Positions 1 to 9,507 of a DNA stretch of 64,000 bases are shown here, piece after piece. This DNA is from Stenotrophomonas panacihumi (GTDB lineage Bacteria > Pseudomonadota > Gammaproteobacteria > Xanthomonadales > Xanthomonadaceae). The DNA lies in contig NZ_LLXU01000056.1 of NCBI RefSeq assembly GCF_001431645.1, forward strand, positions 1-64,000, written 5' to 3'. The position numbers were made by a program, and so were the translations under genes. A model generated the notes under the pieces. That model made no database searches, was not told the DNA's origin, and was given only the letters and a program-made list of their open reading frames with translations. Each line of letters starts with the position of its first letter. The first letter of the stretch is position 1.

Positions 1-1
1 C

Positions 2-490
2 CAGCGCGGCGATCGCCGCGCGCTGCGCGTGCGCCATGCCGACGCGCCGACCTACACCGGGTTCCGCGGCCTGGAGTACTGGCCGGCCGATCCGTCCTGG
101 CGCATCCAGGCGCGCTTCGTCCCGCACGACGTCGGCAAGACGCTGCCGGTGGTGGACATCACCAGCATGGTCACCGAGCAGCCCAACGCCGGCGCCATCG
201 AATTCGAACGCGACGGCCAGGCCTACCGGCTGGAAGCCATCGGCGAGCCGGGCCGCGAGCTGTTCGTGGTCTTCGCCGACCGCACCAGTGGCCACGGCAG
301 CTATTCGGCCGGCCGCTTCCTCGACGTCGGCGCACCCGACGCGCAGGGCCACGTGGTGATCGACTTCAACCGCGCCTACAACCCGCCGTGCGCGTTCACC
401 GCTTTCGCCACCTGCCCGCTGCCGCCGCCGGAAAACCGGCTGGACCTGCTGGTGGAAGCGGGCGAGAAGACCTACCACCACCCGGATTGA
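2..490 (+). CDS. DUF1684 family protein, 5'-truncated by window edge
   Basis: The frame is open from the first bases, so the real start lies upstream and only the last 162 codons are visible. The C-terminal signature FNRAYNPPCAF followed by TCPLPPPENRL is diagnostic of the DUF1684 family, whose biochemical role is unknown. Members are usually about 250-300 residues, so roughly the N-terminal 40% is missing here. The stop lies 3 bases before the start of the TraB/GumN gene, suggesting co-transcription. The family call is secure; any function would be a guess. Confidence 0.85.
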   Translation, partial: QRGDRRALRVRHADAPTYTGFRGLEYWPADPSWRIQARFVPHDVGKTLPVVDITSMVTEQPNAGAIEFERDGQAYRLEAIGEPGRELFVVFADRTSGHGSYSAGRFLDVGAPDAQGHVVIDFNRAYNPPCAFTAFATCPLPPPENRLDLLVEAGEKTYHHPD

Positions 491-493
491 TCG

Positions 494-1423
494 ATGAAGA
501 CCCGTTTCGCGCGTTGGCTCTGTGCTTCGCTGCTCGGCCTGCTGCTGGTGGGGGTGGCGCTGGCCGTCCCGCTGGCCGGGGCCGCCGCCGGCAAGGGGCC
601 GCCGACGCCGCTGCTGTGGAAGGTCAGCGCGCGCGACGGCAGCAGCCTGTACCTGCTGGGCTCGTTCCACCTGCTCAAGCCGGACGATTACCCGCTCGCG
701 CCGGAAGTGGACGCGGCGTTCGCCAAATCCACGCGGGTGATCTTCGAACTGCCCGCAGAGCAGGTGGAATCACCGGCGCTGGCCGCGCAGATGCTGCAGG
801 CCGCTACCCGCACCGACGGGCGCAGCCTGCGCGATGACCTCTCGCCGGCGCAGTGGTCGGCGTTGCAGGCCTATGCGTCCGGGCACGGCATGTCGGTCGA
901 GGCGCTGGCCGGCTACGAGGCGTGGTTCGTCGGCTTGAGCGTGAGCCTGGCGGAGATGGCCGCGCAGGGGCTGGATCCTTCGCTGGGCCTGGACCAGCAC
1001 TTCATGCGGCAGGCCGCCAGCGCGGGCAAGCCGACCGGCGGGCTGGAGACGGCGGCCGAACAGATCGCGCTGCTGGACGGCATGTCGCTGGAAGAGCAGC
1101 GGCAGATGCTCGCCGAGGCGCTGGACGACGCCAGCGAAGGCAACCAGCAGACACGCGCGCTGCACGATGCGTGGCGCGCGGGCGATGCCAAGCGGATGTG
1201 GTCGGAGATGGCGCTGGACATGAAGCGCCAGTACCCGGCGCTGTATCGCAATATCAACGTCGCGCGCAACGACCGCTGGGTGCCGAAGCTGGAGCGCTAC
1301 CTGCAGCCGGGGCAGGGCACCACGCTGGTCGTGGTGGGCACCTTGCACCTGCTGGGCGAGGACGGCGTGGTGGAGAAGCTGCGCGCGCGCGGCTACCAGG
1401 TCGAGCGGGTCGGCGCGCCGTAA
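494..1423 (+). CDS. TraB/GumN family protein
   Basis: A 309-residue protein with an N-terminal hydrophobic signal segment (about residues 10-33), so probably periplasmic or membrane-anchored. It carries the two conserved motifs of the TraB/GumN (Tiki-like) fold: GSFH near residue 56 (LYLLGSFHLL) and GTLH near the C terminus (VVVGTLHLLGEDG). Tiki relatives in animals are metalloproteases, but bacterial members are largely uncharacterised; GumN lies in the xanthan cluster of Xanthomonas. It follows the DUF1684 gene with 3 bases between them. The ATG at 494 is the only sensible start. Family call firm, activity unknown. Confidence 0.85.
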   Translation: MKTRFARWLCASLLGLLLVGVALAVPLAGAAAGKGPPTPLLWKVSARDGSSLYLLGSFHLLKPDDYPLAPEVDAAFAKSTRVIFELPAEQVESPALAAQMLQAATRTDGRSLRDDLSPAQWSALQAYASGHGMSVEALAGYEAWFVGLSVSLAEMAAQGLDPSLGLDQHFMRQAASAGKPTGGLETAAEQIALLDGMSLEEQRQMLAEALDDASEGNQQTRALHDAWRAGDAKRMWSEMALDMKRQYPALYRNINVARNDRWVPKLERYLQPGQGTTLVVVGTLHLLGEDGVVEKLRARGYQVERVGAP

Positions 1424-1448
1424 CAGGCTGGCGCGCCGCGGGAGGGCC

Positions 1449-1973
1449 TCAGCGGCGCGTCTTGCTGCCGCCGGCCGCGGCGGTCGGGCCGGAGGACGGG
1501 GTGCCCGTGCCGGTGCCGCCCGAAGGGCCACGGCCGAAGCCGGCGCCGAAGTTGCGCTGGAATTCCTGCCACAGCTCCAGGTTGCGCTCGGTGAGCTGGT
1601 TCATCATCGCCCAAGGCGTCTGGCCGAGCAGGTTGCCCATCTGCTGGCGGAATTGCTGCTGCTGTTCCAGGAATACCTGCATGCTGCGTTCAAGGTAGTT
1701 GCCCATGAAGCCCTGCAGGGAATCCCCGTAGAAGCGGATGATCTGGCTGAGCAGCTGGGTGGACAGCATCGGTTCGCCGTCCGATTCCTGGTCGGCGATG
1801 ATCTGCAGCAGGACCGAGCGGGTGAGGTCTTCGCCGCTCTTGGCGTCGCGTACCTCGAAATCCTCGCCGTCGATGATGAGCTGGCGCACATCCTCGATGG
1901 TGATGTAGCTGGAGATCTCGGTGTCGTAGAGGCGACGGTTGGGATACTTCTTGATGATGCGAAGTGCAGCCAT
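1449..1973 (-). CDS. phaR: Polyhydroxyalkanoate synthesis repressor PhaR
   Basis: PhaR represses PHA granule and synthesis genes and is released when it binds nascent PHA. The N-terminal DNA-binding domain is clear (IIKKYPNRRLYDTEISSYIT, then a PHB-accumulation regulatory domain to about residue 115). The C terminus is Gln-, Gly- and Pro-rich and low in complexity. I place the start at the ATG at 1973 (MAALRII); the frame extends four codons to a GTG at 1985 that looks less likely. It lies downstream of phaB on the same strand, across a 184-base gap holding repeated GCAGCATG elements that may be its operator. Confidence 0.93.
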   Translation of the reverse strand: MAALRIIKKYPNRRLYDTEISSYITIEDVRQLIIDGEDFEVRDAKSGEDLTRSVLLQIIADQESDGEPMLSTQLLSQIIRFYGDSLQGFMGNYLERSMQVFLEQQQQFRQQMGNLLGQTPWAMMNQLTERNLELWQEFQRNFGAGFGRGPSGGTGTGTPSSGPTAAAGGSKTRR

Positions 1974-2079
1974 GAAAGCAGTCACTCGGTCCGGTTTGTG
2001 CGGAGGATGGCGCAGTGCAACAGTGCTTGCAACCGCCGGAAGTCAGGGGGGATGGGGCTTGCGGGCGAAAAAATGTTGC

Positions 2080-2130
2080 GCAGCATGAGCTTGCGCGGTT
2101 TTTCATGCTGCACCTGAACCGTGCAGCATG
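2080..2130. promoter_or_regulatory. Candidate PhaR operator array or phaB 3' hairpin
   Basis: The octamer GCAGCATG occurs three times within 51 bases: at 2080-2087, inverted (CATGCTGC) at 2104-2111, and again at 2123-2130. The last two form a perfect inverted repeat, CATGCTGCAC (2104-2113) and GTGCAGCATG (2121-2130), with a 7-base loop. The site lies upstream of phaR and downstream of phaB. PhaR proteins are known to autoregulate through GC-rich dyads, so an operator is plausible. A transcript hairpin at the end of phaB is the alternative; there is no T-run. Confidence 0.45.
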
Positions 2131-2157
2131 GCGATGGCCGTCACACGAGTGCGCGGC

Positions 2158-2898
2158 TCACCAGCCCATGTGGTGGCCGCCGTTGATGTCCAGGTTCGAA
2201 CCGGTGATCCACGCCGCTTCCTCGGCCACCAGGAAGGCCACCGCGTAGGCGATCTCCTCCGGCTTGCCCAGGCGCCCGGTGGGGATGTCGGCCACGATCT
2301 TGGCGCGCACTTCCTCCGGTACCGCCATCACCATGTCGGTGGCGACGTAGCCGGGCGAGACCGTATTGACGGTGATGCCGAAGGCCGCGTTCTCGCGCGC
2401 CAGCGAAATGGTGAAGCCGTGCATGCCTGCCTTGGCCGCGGCGTAGTTGGCCTGGCCGTACTGGCCCTTGAGGCCGTTGATCGAGCTGATCTGGATGACC
2501 CGGCCCCAGCCGCGCTTGCGCATGCCCTCGATCACCGGGCGGGTGACGTTGAACACCGAGTTGAGGTTGGTGTTGATCACCTCGTGCCACTGCTCGGCGC
2601 TCATGCGGTGGAAGGTGGTGTCGCGGGTGATGCCGGCGTTGTTGACCAGGATCTCCACCGGGCCGAGCGCGGCCTCGACCTCGTGGATCAGTGCCTTGGC
2701 GTGCTCGGAAGAGGCCACGTCGCCCTTGAACAGCGCGAATTCGTAGCCGGCGGCCTGCATGCGCTGCTGCCAGGCGCGCGCCTTCTCCTCGTTGCGGTAG
2801 TTGGTCGCCACCCGGTGGCCCTGGTCGGCCAGGCGCTTGCAGATGGCGGTACCGATGCCGCCGGTGCCGCCGGTGACCAGCGCGACGCGGGATGTCAT
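2158..2898 (-). CDS. phaB: Acetoacetyl-CoA reductase PhaB
   Basis: A short-chain dehydrogenase/reductase of 246 residues, the usual length for PhaB, which reduces acetoacetyl-CoA to (R)-3-hydroxybutyryl-CoA with NADPH for polyhydroxybutyrate synthesis. The cofactor motif TGGTGGIG is at residues 9-16, NNAG near 90, and the catalytic Ser-Tyr-Lys set is in ISSINGLKGQYGQANYAAAK (about 138-157). The PhaB-like C terminus ends GSNLDINGGHHMGW. The PHA synthase gene is not in this window; the neighbouring phaR supports the PHA assignment over the related FabG. Confidence 0.93.
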   Translation of the reverse strand: MTSRVALVTGGTGGIGTAICKRLADQGHRVATNYRNEEKARAWQQRMQAAGYEFALFKGDVASSEHAKALIHEVEAALGPVEILVNNAGITRDTTFHRMSAEQWHEVINTNLNSVFNVTRPVIEGMRKRGWGRVIQISSINGLKGQYGQANYAAAKAGMHGFTISLARENAAFGITVNTVSPGYVATDMVMAVPEEVRAKIVADIPTGRLGKPEEIAYAVAFLVAEEAAWITGSNLDINGGHHMGW

Positions 2899-2962
2899 GG
2901 ATGCTCCGAACAGGACGGGAATGGTTCGATTCTAGACAAGGAAGCGGCCTCGTGCCCGCGCC

Positions 2963-3838
2963 TCAGGTGCCCGTGGCGGGCAGCCGGCGCGGCAGGCGGG
3001 CGGGGTCGAAGGCGGCCACCGCGGCGGCCAGCAGCGCGTCGCGCGCGCCGCTGGCCGGCAGCTGGCGCGGATCCTGGCCGAGATCGCGCCAGGCCATGCG
3101 CAGCGCGGGCAGGGGATCGGCGTCGTCCAGGGGCCGTGCCGCCTCGGACTTGGACAGCTTGCGGCCCTGCGCATCGGTGACCAGCGGCAGATGCAGGTAG
3201 TTCGGCGTGGGCAGGCCGAGCGCGCGCTGCAGCAGGATCTGCCGCGGGGTGGAATCGAGCAGGTCGGCGCCGCGCACGACATCCGTCATGCCTTGCTCGG
3301 CGTCGTCCACCACCACGGCCAGCTGGTAAGCCCAATGGCCATCGGCGCGCTTGAGGACGAAATCGCCGACGTCGGTGTAGACGTCCTGCGCGATGCGGCC
3401 CTGCAGCCCATCCTCGAAAGCGACCTCGCACGGCGCCGGCACGCGCAGGCGCCAGGCCGGCGGCCGGTCGTTCGGCGCATGCAGGCAGCGATGGTGGATG
3501 CCGGCGCTGGCGGCCAGTTCCGAACGACTGCAGGTGCAGGGGAAGGCCGCGCCGTCCGCCACCAGCCGTTCCAGCGCGGCGGCGTACAGGGCGTGGCGCT
3601 CGCTCTGGCGCACGATGGGTGCGTCAGGCACCAGACCGAAGGCCGCCAGCGTGCGCAGCTGTGCCTGCGCCGCGCCGGGCACCTCGCGTGGCGGGTCGAT
3701 GTCCTCCACGCGCACCCACCACGCCCCGGCGCGGTGGCGCGCGAGCAGCCAGCTGCCGAACGCCGCATACAGCGAGCCGTAGTGCAGTGGACCGGTGGGC
3801 GAGGGCGCGAAGCGGCCGCGGTAGGCAGGACGTGTCAT
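2963..3838 (-). CDS. gluQ: Glutamyl-Q tRNA(Asp) synthetase
   Basis: A truncated class I glutamyl-tRNA synthetase paralogue (291 residues, without the anticodon-binding domain) that attaches glutamate to the queuosine base of tRNA(Asp). The N terminus has [17 protein letters not shown], where HYGS stands for the HIGH signature, and the KMSKS loop appears as RKLSKSEA near residue 222. The cysteines in CTCSR and the downstream YxxxC-type pattern match the zinc site of the family. It is transcribed away from htpX. The ATG at 3838 fits the conserved N terminus. Confidence 0.93.
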   Translation of the reverse strand: MTRPAYRGRFAPSPTGPLHYGSLYAAFGSWLLARHRAGAWWVRVEDIDPPREVPGAAQAQLRTLAAFGLVPDAPIVRQSERHALYAAALERLVADGAAFPCTCSRSELAASAGIHHRCLHAPNDRPPAWRLRVPAPCEVAFEDGLQGRIAQDVYTDVGDFVLKRADGHWAYQLAVVVDDAEQGMTDVVRGADLLDSTPRQILLQRALGLPTPNYLHLPLVTDAQGRKLSKSEAARPLDDADPLPALRMAWRDLGQDPRQLPASGARDALLAAAVAAFDPARLPRRLPATGT

Positions 3839-3941
3839 GGAAGGCTGAATCGTCTTTCAGGTTGTTGCTTGATTTCAAGTTGGCCGCACCGCAGATTGGC
3901 CATCGTTCCCCTTTCCAAAGTCCCGCGGAGCCGGTGCTTCC

Positions 3942-4823
3942 ATGTTCAGTCGTATCGCGTTGTTCCTGTTGACCAACCTGGCCGTGCTGGTGCTGGCCGG
4001 CATCGTGATGTCGTTGCTCGGCGTCAATTCGGCCAGCATGGGTGGCCTGCTGGTGATGGCGGCGATCTTCGGCTTCGGCGGCTCGCTCATCTCGCTGCTG
4101 CTGTCCAAGTTCATGGCCAAGCGCGCCACCGGCGCGCAGGTCATCACCGAGCCGCGCACCCTGACCGAACGCTGGCTGGTGGAGACCGTGCGCCGCCAGG
4201 CGCAGGCCGCCGGCATCGGCATGCCGGAAGTGGCCATCTACGACGGCCCGGAGATCAACGCCTTCGCCACCGGCGCCAACCGCAACAACGCGCTGGTGGC
4301 CGTTTCCACCGGCCTGCTGCAGAACATGAGCCAGGAAGAGGCCGAAGCGGTGCTGGGCCACGAAGTGAGCCACGTCGCCAATGGCGACATGGTGACCATG
4401 GCCCTGCTGCAGGGCGTGCTGAACACCTTCGTGATCGTGCTGGCGCGCGTCGTCGGCGGCGTGGTGGACACCTACCTCTCGGGCAACCGCGAGGACGGCC
4501 GCCGCGGCCTGGCGTACTTCGCCATCGTGATGGTGCTGGAGCTGATCTTCGGCCTGTTCGCGACGATGATCGCCATGTGGTTCTCGCGCCGCCGCGAATT
4601 CCGCGCCGACGCCGGTGGCGCCCAGCTGGCGGGCCGCCAGAAGATGATCGCCGCGCTGGAGCGCCTGTCGTTGAACCACGGCCAGAGCACGCTGCCCGCG
4701 CAGGTGGAAGCCTTCGGCATCGCCGGCGGCATGGGCCAGGGCCTGCGCAAGCTGTTCCTGAGCCACCCGCCGCTGCCCGAGCGCATCGCCGCGCTGAAGT
4801 CGGCGAACGCGACGGTGGTCTAA
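3942..4823 (+). CDS. htpX: Membrane zinc metalloprotease HtpX
   Basis: HtpX degrades misfolded membrane proteins together with FtsH. The 293-residue length matches E. coli HtpX. Two N-terminal transmembrane segments (about 5-25 and 35-55) precede the protease domain, whose zinc motif HEVSH lies at residues 140-144. Two further hydrophobic segments follow (about 155-175 and 190-210), then EFRADAGGA carrying the third zinc ligand Glu. A strong intrinsic terminator begins 11 bases after the stop, so it is probably a single-gene transcript. Confidence 0.96.
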   Translation: MFSRIALFLLTNLAVLVLAGIVMSLLGVNSASMGGLLVMAAIFGFGGSLISLLLSKFMAKRATGAQVITEPRTLTERWLVETVRRQAQAAGIGMPEVAIYDGPEINAFATGANRNNALVAVSTGLLQNMSQEEAEAVLGHEVSHVANGDMVTMALLQGVLNTFVIVLARVVGGVVDTYLSGNREDGRRGLAYFAIVMVLELIFGLFATMIAMWFSRRREFRADAGGAQLAGRQKMIAALERLSLNHGQSTLPAQVEAFGIAGGMGQGLRKLFLSHPPLPERIAALKSANATVV

Positions 4824-4834
4824 CCCCCACGAAC

Positions 4835-4863
4835 AAAAAAGCCCGCCAATGGCGGGCTTTTTC
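4835..4863 (+). terminator. Intrinsic terminator after htpX
   Basis: A GC-rich stem GCCCGCC/GGCGGGC (4841-4857) is flanked by an A-run on the left and TTTTT on the right, which makes it work in either direction. It separates htpX from the converging fimX gene. Confidence 0.9.
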
Positions 4864-4972
4864 TTGCGCCTTGCTCGAAGCCTTTCCATCCCCCCAGCGA
4901 TCATCCATCTAGCCGGGTGGCCTGCCCGCCGGCTGCGCGGGAAGAACGGAGAGGGAGCGCGTCAGGCGAAGA

Positions 4973-7039
4973 TCAGAACTCGTACGTCATCCCCGGCCCG
5001 GCAGGCCCGATGAAATCACCCTGCACGTAATCGACGCCGGCATTGAAGAACAGGCTCATCGAGGCCGCATCGCCGACGAACTCGACCAGCGTCAGGATGC
5101 CTTCCGGCTGCGCGCGCCCGGTGATCTCGCGGATCTTCTCCTGGCTCTCCTTGCCCTGCACCGCATCGGCCGTGAGCCCGCGGTCCAGCTTCAGGAACGA
5201 GGGCTGGAAGTGCGACAGCAGCTGGAACGAATCCAGCCCCGAGCCGAACTGCTCCAGGCCCAGCTTGCAGCCCAGCGCGCCCACCTCGGCGAGGAACTGC
5301 TGCGCGTTGCGCAGGTGCGTGAACACCTTCGACTCCGGCGTCTGCAGCCACAGCCGCTCGCCCGGCACGCCGTGCGCCTGCAGCTCCTGGCGGATCAGCG
5401 CCACCGTGCGCGGATCCGAATAGGCCGCCGGCCCGATGCGCACCAGCAGGTGCGTCGCGTGGCCGGTGCGCTGGCGCTCGGCCAGCGTGCGGATCGCCTC
5501 GCGGATCACCCAGCGGTCGATGTCGGCGATCATCGCGTGCTCTTCGGCGATCGCCATGAACGTCGCCGGCGAGATCAGCTCGCCGTTGCGTTCCAGGCGC
5601 AGGAACGCCTGGTAGAGCTCGATCGGCTCGCCCATCAGGTGCAGCACCGGCTGGAAGTGCAGCAGGAAGCCGTTGCCGACCAGCGCCTCGTGCAGGTGCT
5701 CGATCCAGCGCTGGATGCGCTCTTCCTCGGCGCGGTCCACCGCGCCCGGGTCGAAGATGTGCACGCCGTTGCCGCCGAGCTCGCTGCCCGCGCGCACCGC
5801 TTCGGTCGCGCGCTGCAGCACCTGGCCGATGCTGGCGATCTTCTCGCCGATCTGCACGCCGCCGATGCTCACCGTCACCGTCGCCGAGCGATCACCGACG
5901 CTGAAGACGTGCTGCGCGAACGCCGCGCGGATCTTGTCGGCCAGCTCGCTGGTGCGGCGGTGGTCGCCGGCCAGCAGCACGGCGAAGCTGTTCTCGCCGA
6001 AGCGCGCCGTGCGCATGTCGCCTTCCACGTGCGCGGCCAGGTGCGAGGCCAGCGCGGAGATCAGCGCGTCGGCCGAATCCAGGCCGATGTCGGCCAGGAT
6101 GCGGGTGTAGTGGTCCGGCTCCACCAGCAGGAAGCCGTACTGCTGGTCGCCGCGGCTGGCCTGGGTCACCGCGTCTTCCAGCGCCACCATGAAGGTGGGG
6201 CGGTTGAGCAGGCCGGTCACCGGGTCGCGCTGGCGCAGGTCTTCCACCTCGCGCGCCAGTTCCGGGTCGAACTCCTCGCGGCGGCGGAACACCACCTGCA
6301 CGCAGGCTTCGCCCTCGTAGGTGGCGGTGGCGAATTCCATCGTCGCCGGGAAGGTGTCGCCCTCCAGGCTGCGCGCATCCACCTTGTACTGCGGCGGCGG
6401 CGCTTCGCCCTTGCTCATCGACTTCAGCAGCTGCTTGAAGTCCTCCACGTGCTGGGCGGCGATCAGGTCCAGCAGCGAGATGCCTTCCACGTCCTCGAAC
6501 GACTCGAACCCGAACATCTCCAGGTAGGCGTCGTTGGCGCGGATGTGCATGCCTTCGTGGACGTAGGCGATGGGGTCGCGCGAGGAGGCGATCAGCGCGT
6601 CGCAGCGGCGCTCGGTCTCGCGCATCTGCGCCTCGATCCGGCGCAGGCCGCGGCGCGCGTGCAGGTCGGTCATTTCCGCGCGCACCACGCCGAGCAGGTG
6701 TTCGGGGCGCTGGCGCAGGGCGATGGCGCGGATGCCGTGGCCGGCCGCCTCCACCCATTCGTTCTCGTCGATGCGGTCGGTCAGCAGCACCAGCGGCACG
6801 TCCTTGCCGCTGCGCGCCAGCGCCTGCTGCACCGCGCCCAGCGGCAGGTCGCGCGATTGCGAGGCCAGCACCAGGTCGATCTGCCCCGAGAGCATCGCCG
6901 ACAGGTCTTCGTTGCTCTGCGGGCGCGAGGGGCGCACGGCGATGCCGCTGTTGCGCAGCGTGGTGACGATGCCCTCGGCGCTCTCGCCGCTGTCATCGAC
7001 GATCATCAGGCGGAGGGTGAGGTCTTTGCCGTTCTGCAT
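4973..7039 (-). CDS. fimX: FimX-type c-di-GMP receptor (REC-PAS-GGDEF-EAL), degenerate
   Basis: A 688-residue protein with the order and length of FimX, which links c-di-GMP to type IV pilus assembly through PilZ and PilB. Domains: a receiver-like domain (about 8-125), PAS (about 143-255), GGDEF-like (about 265-430) and EAL-like (about 445-685). Both catalytic signatures are degenerate: the GGDEF position reads GENSF (348-352) and the EAL position reads QAF (477-479, in LYQAFLRLE). This predicts c-di-GMP binding without synthesis or hydrolysis, as in known FimX proteins. It appears monocistronic. Confidence 0.88.
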   Translation of the reverse strand: MQNGKDLTLRLMIVDDSGESAEGIVTTLRNSGIAVRPSRPQSNEDLSAMLSGQIDLVLASQSRDLPLGAVQQALARSGKDVPLVLLTDRIDENEWVEAAGHGIRAIALRQRPEHLLGVVRAEMTDLHARRGLRRIEAQMRETERRCDALIASSRDPIAYVHEGMHIRANDAYLEMFGFESFEDVEGISLLDLIAAQHVEDFKQLLKSMSKGEAPPPQYKVDARSLEGDTFPATMEFATATYEGEACVQVVFRRREEFDPELAREVEDLRQRDPVTGLLNRPTFMVALEDAVTQASRGDQQYGFLLVEPDHYTRILADIGLDSADALISALASHLAAHVEGDMRTARFGENSFAVLLAGDHRRTSELADKIRAAFAQHVFSVGDRSATVTVSIGGVQIGEKIASIGQVLQRATEAVRAGSELGGNGVHIFDPGAVDRAEEERIQRWIEHLHEALVGNGFLLHFQPVLHLMGEPIELYQAFLRLERNGELISPATFMAIAEEHAMIADIDRWVIREAIRTLAERQRTGHATHLLVRIGPAAYSDPRTVALIRQELQAHGVPGERLWLQTPESKVFTHLRNAQQFLAEVGALGCKLGLEQFGSGLDSFQLLSHFQPSFLKLDRGLTADAVQGKESQEKIREITGRAQPEGILTLVEFVGDAASMSLFFNAGVDYVQGDFIGPAGPGMTYEF

Positions 7040-7254
7040 TCAAGGATTCCGGGGAACTGGGTGGGGCATGGCAAGGCGCCTGGGGAAGGCCTGCGCAAGC
7101 GCGCGCGCAGCGTCGCGCCGGTCGGCCCGGGGGAGCCGTCCGGCACAAGGTCCACGCATTTCCCCAGGATCCATGACCCGCTGTAATACACGATGCTGCG
7201 GGGCGCCGTCCATGCACGCGACCCGGGGCTGGGATGGCGGTCGCCTTGGCGGGC

Positions 7255-8439
7255 TCAGGCCGCCAGGCCCGCGGCGTGGCCGGAAGCCCAGGCCCACTGG
7301 AAGTTGTAGCCGCCGAGCCAGCCGGTGACGTCGAGCACTTCGCCGACGAAATAAAGCCCCGGCACCCGACGCGATTCCATGGTCGAGGACGACACGGCGT
7401 CGGTCGCCACGCCGCCCAGGGTGACCTCGGCGGTGCGGTAGCCCTCGGTGCCGCTGGCCACCAGCGGCCAGTCGCGCAGGGTGGCGGCGGCCGCGCGCAG
7501 CTCGCGCTCGTCGAGCTGGCGCACCGGCTTGTCGGGCAGCCACAGCTCGCACAGGCGCTGCGCCAGCCGCTTGGGCAGGCGCTCGGCCAGCGCGTTGCGC
7601 AGCTCCGACGCGCCGTGGGTGCGCTTGAGTTCGCGCAGCCACGCTTCGGCGTCCTCGCCGGGGAGCAGGTCCAGGCGCAGGTCGTCGCCGGGCTGCCAAT
7701 AAGAGGAGATCTGCAGGATCGACGGGCCGCTGACCCCGCGGTGGGTGAACAGCAATGCGTTGCGGAAGCTGCGCCCGTTGCAGCGCGCCTCCACCGGCAG
7801 GGCGACGCCGGCCAGGTCCTGCAGGCGCTCCTGGTGCTTGCCCGAGAGCGTCAGCGGCACCAGCCCGGCGCGGGTCGGAAGCACCTCGTGGCCGAACTGG
7901 CGCGCCAGCTCGTAGCCGAAGCCGCTCGCGCCCAGGCTGGGGATCGACAGCCCGCCGGTGGCCACCACCAGCGAAGCGGCCTGGAAGCGGCCCTGCGAGG
8001 TATCGACGCGGAAGCCCTCGGCGCCGCGTTCGACCTTCTCCACCGCGCAGTGCGTGCGGATCTGCACGCCGGCGGCATGGCATTCGTCCACCAGCAGCTT
8101 GACGATCAGCTTGGAGGACACGTCGCAGAACAGCTGGCCGAGTTCCTTCTCGTGGTAGGCCACGCCGTGGCGCTCGACCATCTCGATGAAGTCGCCCGGG
8201 CTGAAACGCGCCAGCGCGGATTTGCAGAAGTGCGGGTTGGCCGACAGGAACTGGGCGGGCGTGGTGCCGGTGTTGGTGAAATTGCAGCGGCCGCCGCCGG
8301 ACATCAGGATCTTCTTGCCGACCTTGTTGGCGTGGTCGATCACCTGCACCCGCCGGCCGCGCTGGCCGGCGGTGAGCGCGGTCATCAGCCCGGCCGCGCC
8401 GGCGCCGATGACCAGCACGTCGCAGTCGATCGCGCTCAT
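7255..8439 (-). CDS. NAD(P)/FAD-dependent oxidoreductase, HI0933/YhiN (BaiN-like) family
   Basis: A 394-residue flavoprotein. The FAD-binding motif GAGAAGLM sits at the N terminus (CDVLVIGAGAAGLMTALTAG), followed by the family hallmark KILMSGGGRCNFTN at about 43-56 and a C-terminal GGYNFQWAWASGHAAG that closes the FAD site. The physiological substrate of YhiN-type enzymes is not established. I start it at the ATG at 8439 because the conserved Rossmann motif begins there; the longer reading frame runs into the upstream gene. It overlaps yaeQ by 4 bases (ATGA), so the two are translationally coupled. Confidence 0.9.
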   Translation of the reverse strand: MSAIDCDVLVIGAGAAGLMTALTAGQRGRRVQVIDHANKVGKKILMSGGGRCNFTNTGTTPAQFLSANPHFCKSALARFSPGDFIEMVERHGVAYHEKELGQLFCDVSSKLIVKLLVDECHAAGVQIRTHCAVEKVERGAEGFRVDTSQGRFQAASLVVATGGLSIPSLGASGFGYELARQFGHEVLPTRAGLVPLTLSGKHQERLQDLAGVALPVEARCNGRSFRNALLFTHRGVSGPSILQISSYWQPGDDLRLDLLPGEDAEAWLRELKRTHGASELRNALAERLPKRLAQRLCELWLPDKPVRQLDERELRAAAATLRDWPLVASGTEGYRTAEVTLGGVATDAVSSSTMESRRVPGLYFVGEVLDVTGWLGGYNFQWAWASGHAAGLAA

Positions 8440-8981
8440 GCCGCGGCGGTGCGCTCGATCGGGCGGACGTCCACGCTGTTGTCCTCGCCCAGCAGCTGGA
8501 TCTCGCCGTCCTGGATGAGCACGTTGAAGCGCATGCTGCGCTGGATCAGCCGGCCGAGCGCCTCGACGGTGTCCGGGTCGATCTCGATCACCCGCAGCTG
8601 GCGGTGGCGGGCGAGGGCGGCGCCGTTCTTCTTCCACCACGTTTCCACCGCCTGGCCGCCGTAGGCCAGCACGATGACCTCGCGGGCGCGGTTGCAGGCC
8701 TTGCGCACGCGCGATTCGTCCGGCGTGCCCAGGTCGATCCACTGCTCGATCTCGCCGCCGTAGTCGTGGCGCCACAGGTCCGGTTCGTCGTCGCTGCTCA
8801 GCCCGCGGCCGAACTGCAGGCGATCGTCGGCGAACATCGCGAACGCCAGCAGGCGCAGCATCAGGCGCTCGTCGGTTTCCGACGGGTGCTGGGCCAGGGT
8901 GAGGTTATGGGTGGCGTAGTAGCCGCGATCCATGTCGCTGATCTGCAGCTCGGCCTTGCGGACGGTGGCGGTGAGGGCCAT
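8436..8981 (-). CDS. yaeQ: YaeQ family protein
   Basis: A 181-residue protein matching YaeQ throughout: MALTATVRKAELQISDMDRGYY at the N terminus, then HPSETDERLMLRLLAFA and a GTPDESRVRKAC segment. YaeQ has a PD-(D/E)XK nuclease-like fold and was described as a multicopy suppressor related to RfaH function, but its role is unclear. The ATG at 8981 is the conserved start. Its stop overlaps the start of the downstream flavoprotein gene by 4 bases. Confidence 0.92.
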   Translation of the reverse strand: MALTATVRKAELQISDMDRGYYATHNLTLAQHPSETDERLMLRLLAFAMFADDRLQFGRGLSSDDEPDLWRHDYGGEIEQWIDLGTPDESRVRKACNRAREVIVLAYGGQAVETWWKKNGAALARHRQLRVIEIDPDTVEALGRLIQRSMRFNVLIQDGEIQLLGEDNSVDVRPIERTAAA

Positions 8982-9039
8982 GAGGGGTGCCGGGTAAAGG
9001 GCGGCCATTCTACGCGCCCGCCGATGCCCGGGCGCCGGC

Positions 9040-9507
9040 TCAGGCCCGGCGCTGCGCCAGCCAGCGGTCCAGTTCGTTGGCGAAGGCCTGGCGGTCGCGG
9101 GCGTGCAGGGCAGGCGGGCCGCCGGTCTGCACGCCGGCGCCGCGCAGTTCGGCCATGAAGTCGCGCACCGACAGCCGCTCGGCGATGTTGTTGGCGGTGA
9201 AGCGCTCCCCGCGCGGGCTGATCGCCTGGGCGCCGCCTTCCAGGGCGCGGGCCGCCAGCGGGATGTCCTGGGTGATGACCAGGTCGCCCGCGGCCAGCCG
9301 CTCGACGATGGCATCGTCGGCCGCGTCCGGGCCGCCGGGGACCTGCAGGCTCTTGAGCCACGGGCCGGGCGGGGTGCGCAGCCACTGGTTGGCGACCAGC
9401 CAGGTCTCCACCTGGGTGCGGGCCGCGGCGCGGAAAATGATCTCGCGGATCGGCACCGGGCAGGCGTCGGCGTCGACCCAGATCCGGGTGGGGGCGGGCG
9501 TATTCAT
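9040..9507 (-). CDS. YaiI/YqxD family protein (DUF188)
   Basis: A 155-residue protein with the DUF188 signature [15 protein letters not shown] near the N terminus and [22 protein letters not shown] at about 68-90. The family resembles PIN/NYN-like nucleases and carries conserved acidic residues, but its activity is not established. The ATG at 9507 starts the conserved region; upstream in-frame sequence is not conserved-looking. It is followed by a 58-base gap to yaeQ on the same strand. Confidence 0.92.
   Translation of the reverse strand: MNTPAPTRIWVDADACPVPIREIIFRAAARTQVETWLVANQWLRTPPGPWLKSLQVPGGPDAADDAIVERLAAGDLVITQDIPLAARALEGGAQAISPRGERFTANNIAERLSVRDFMAELRGAGVQTGGPPALHARDRQAFANELDRWLAQRRA

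Noticed and set aside
4973..7039. Active diguanylate cyclase/phosphodiesterase
   Set aside because: Both signature motifs are replaced (GENSF and QAF).
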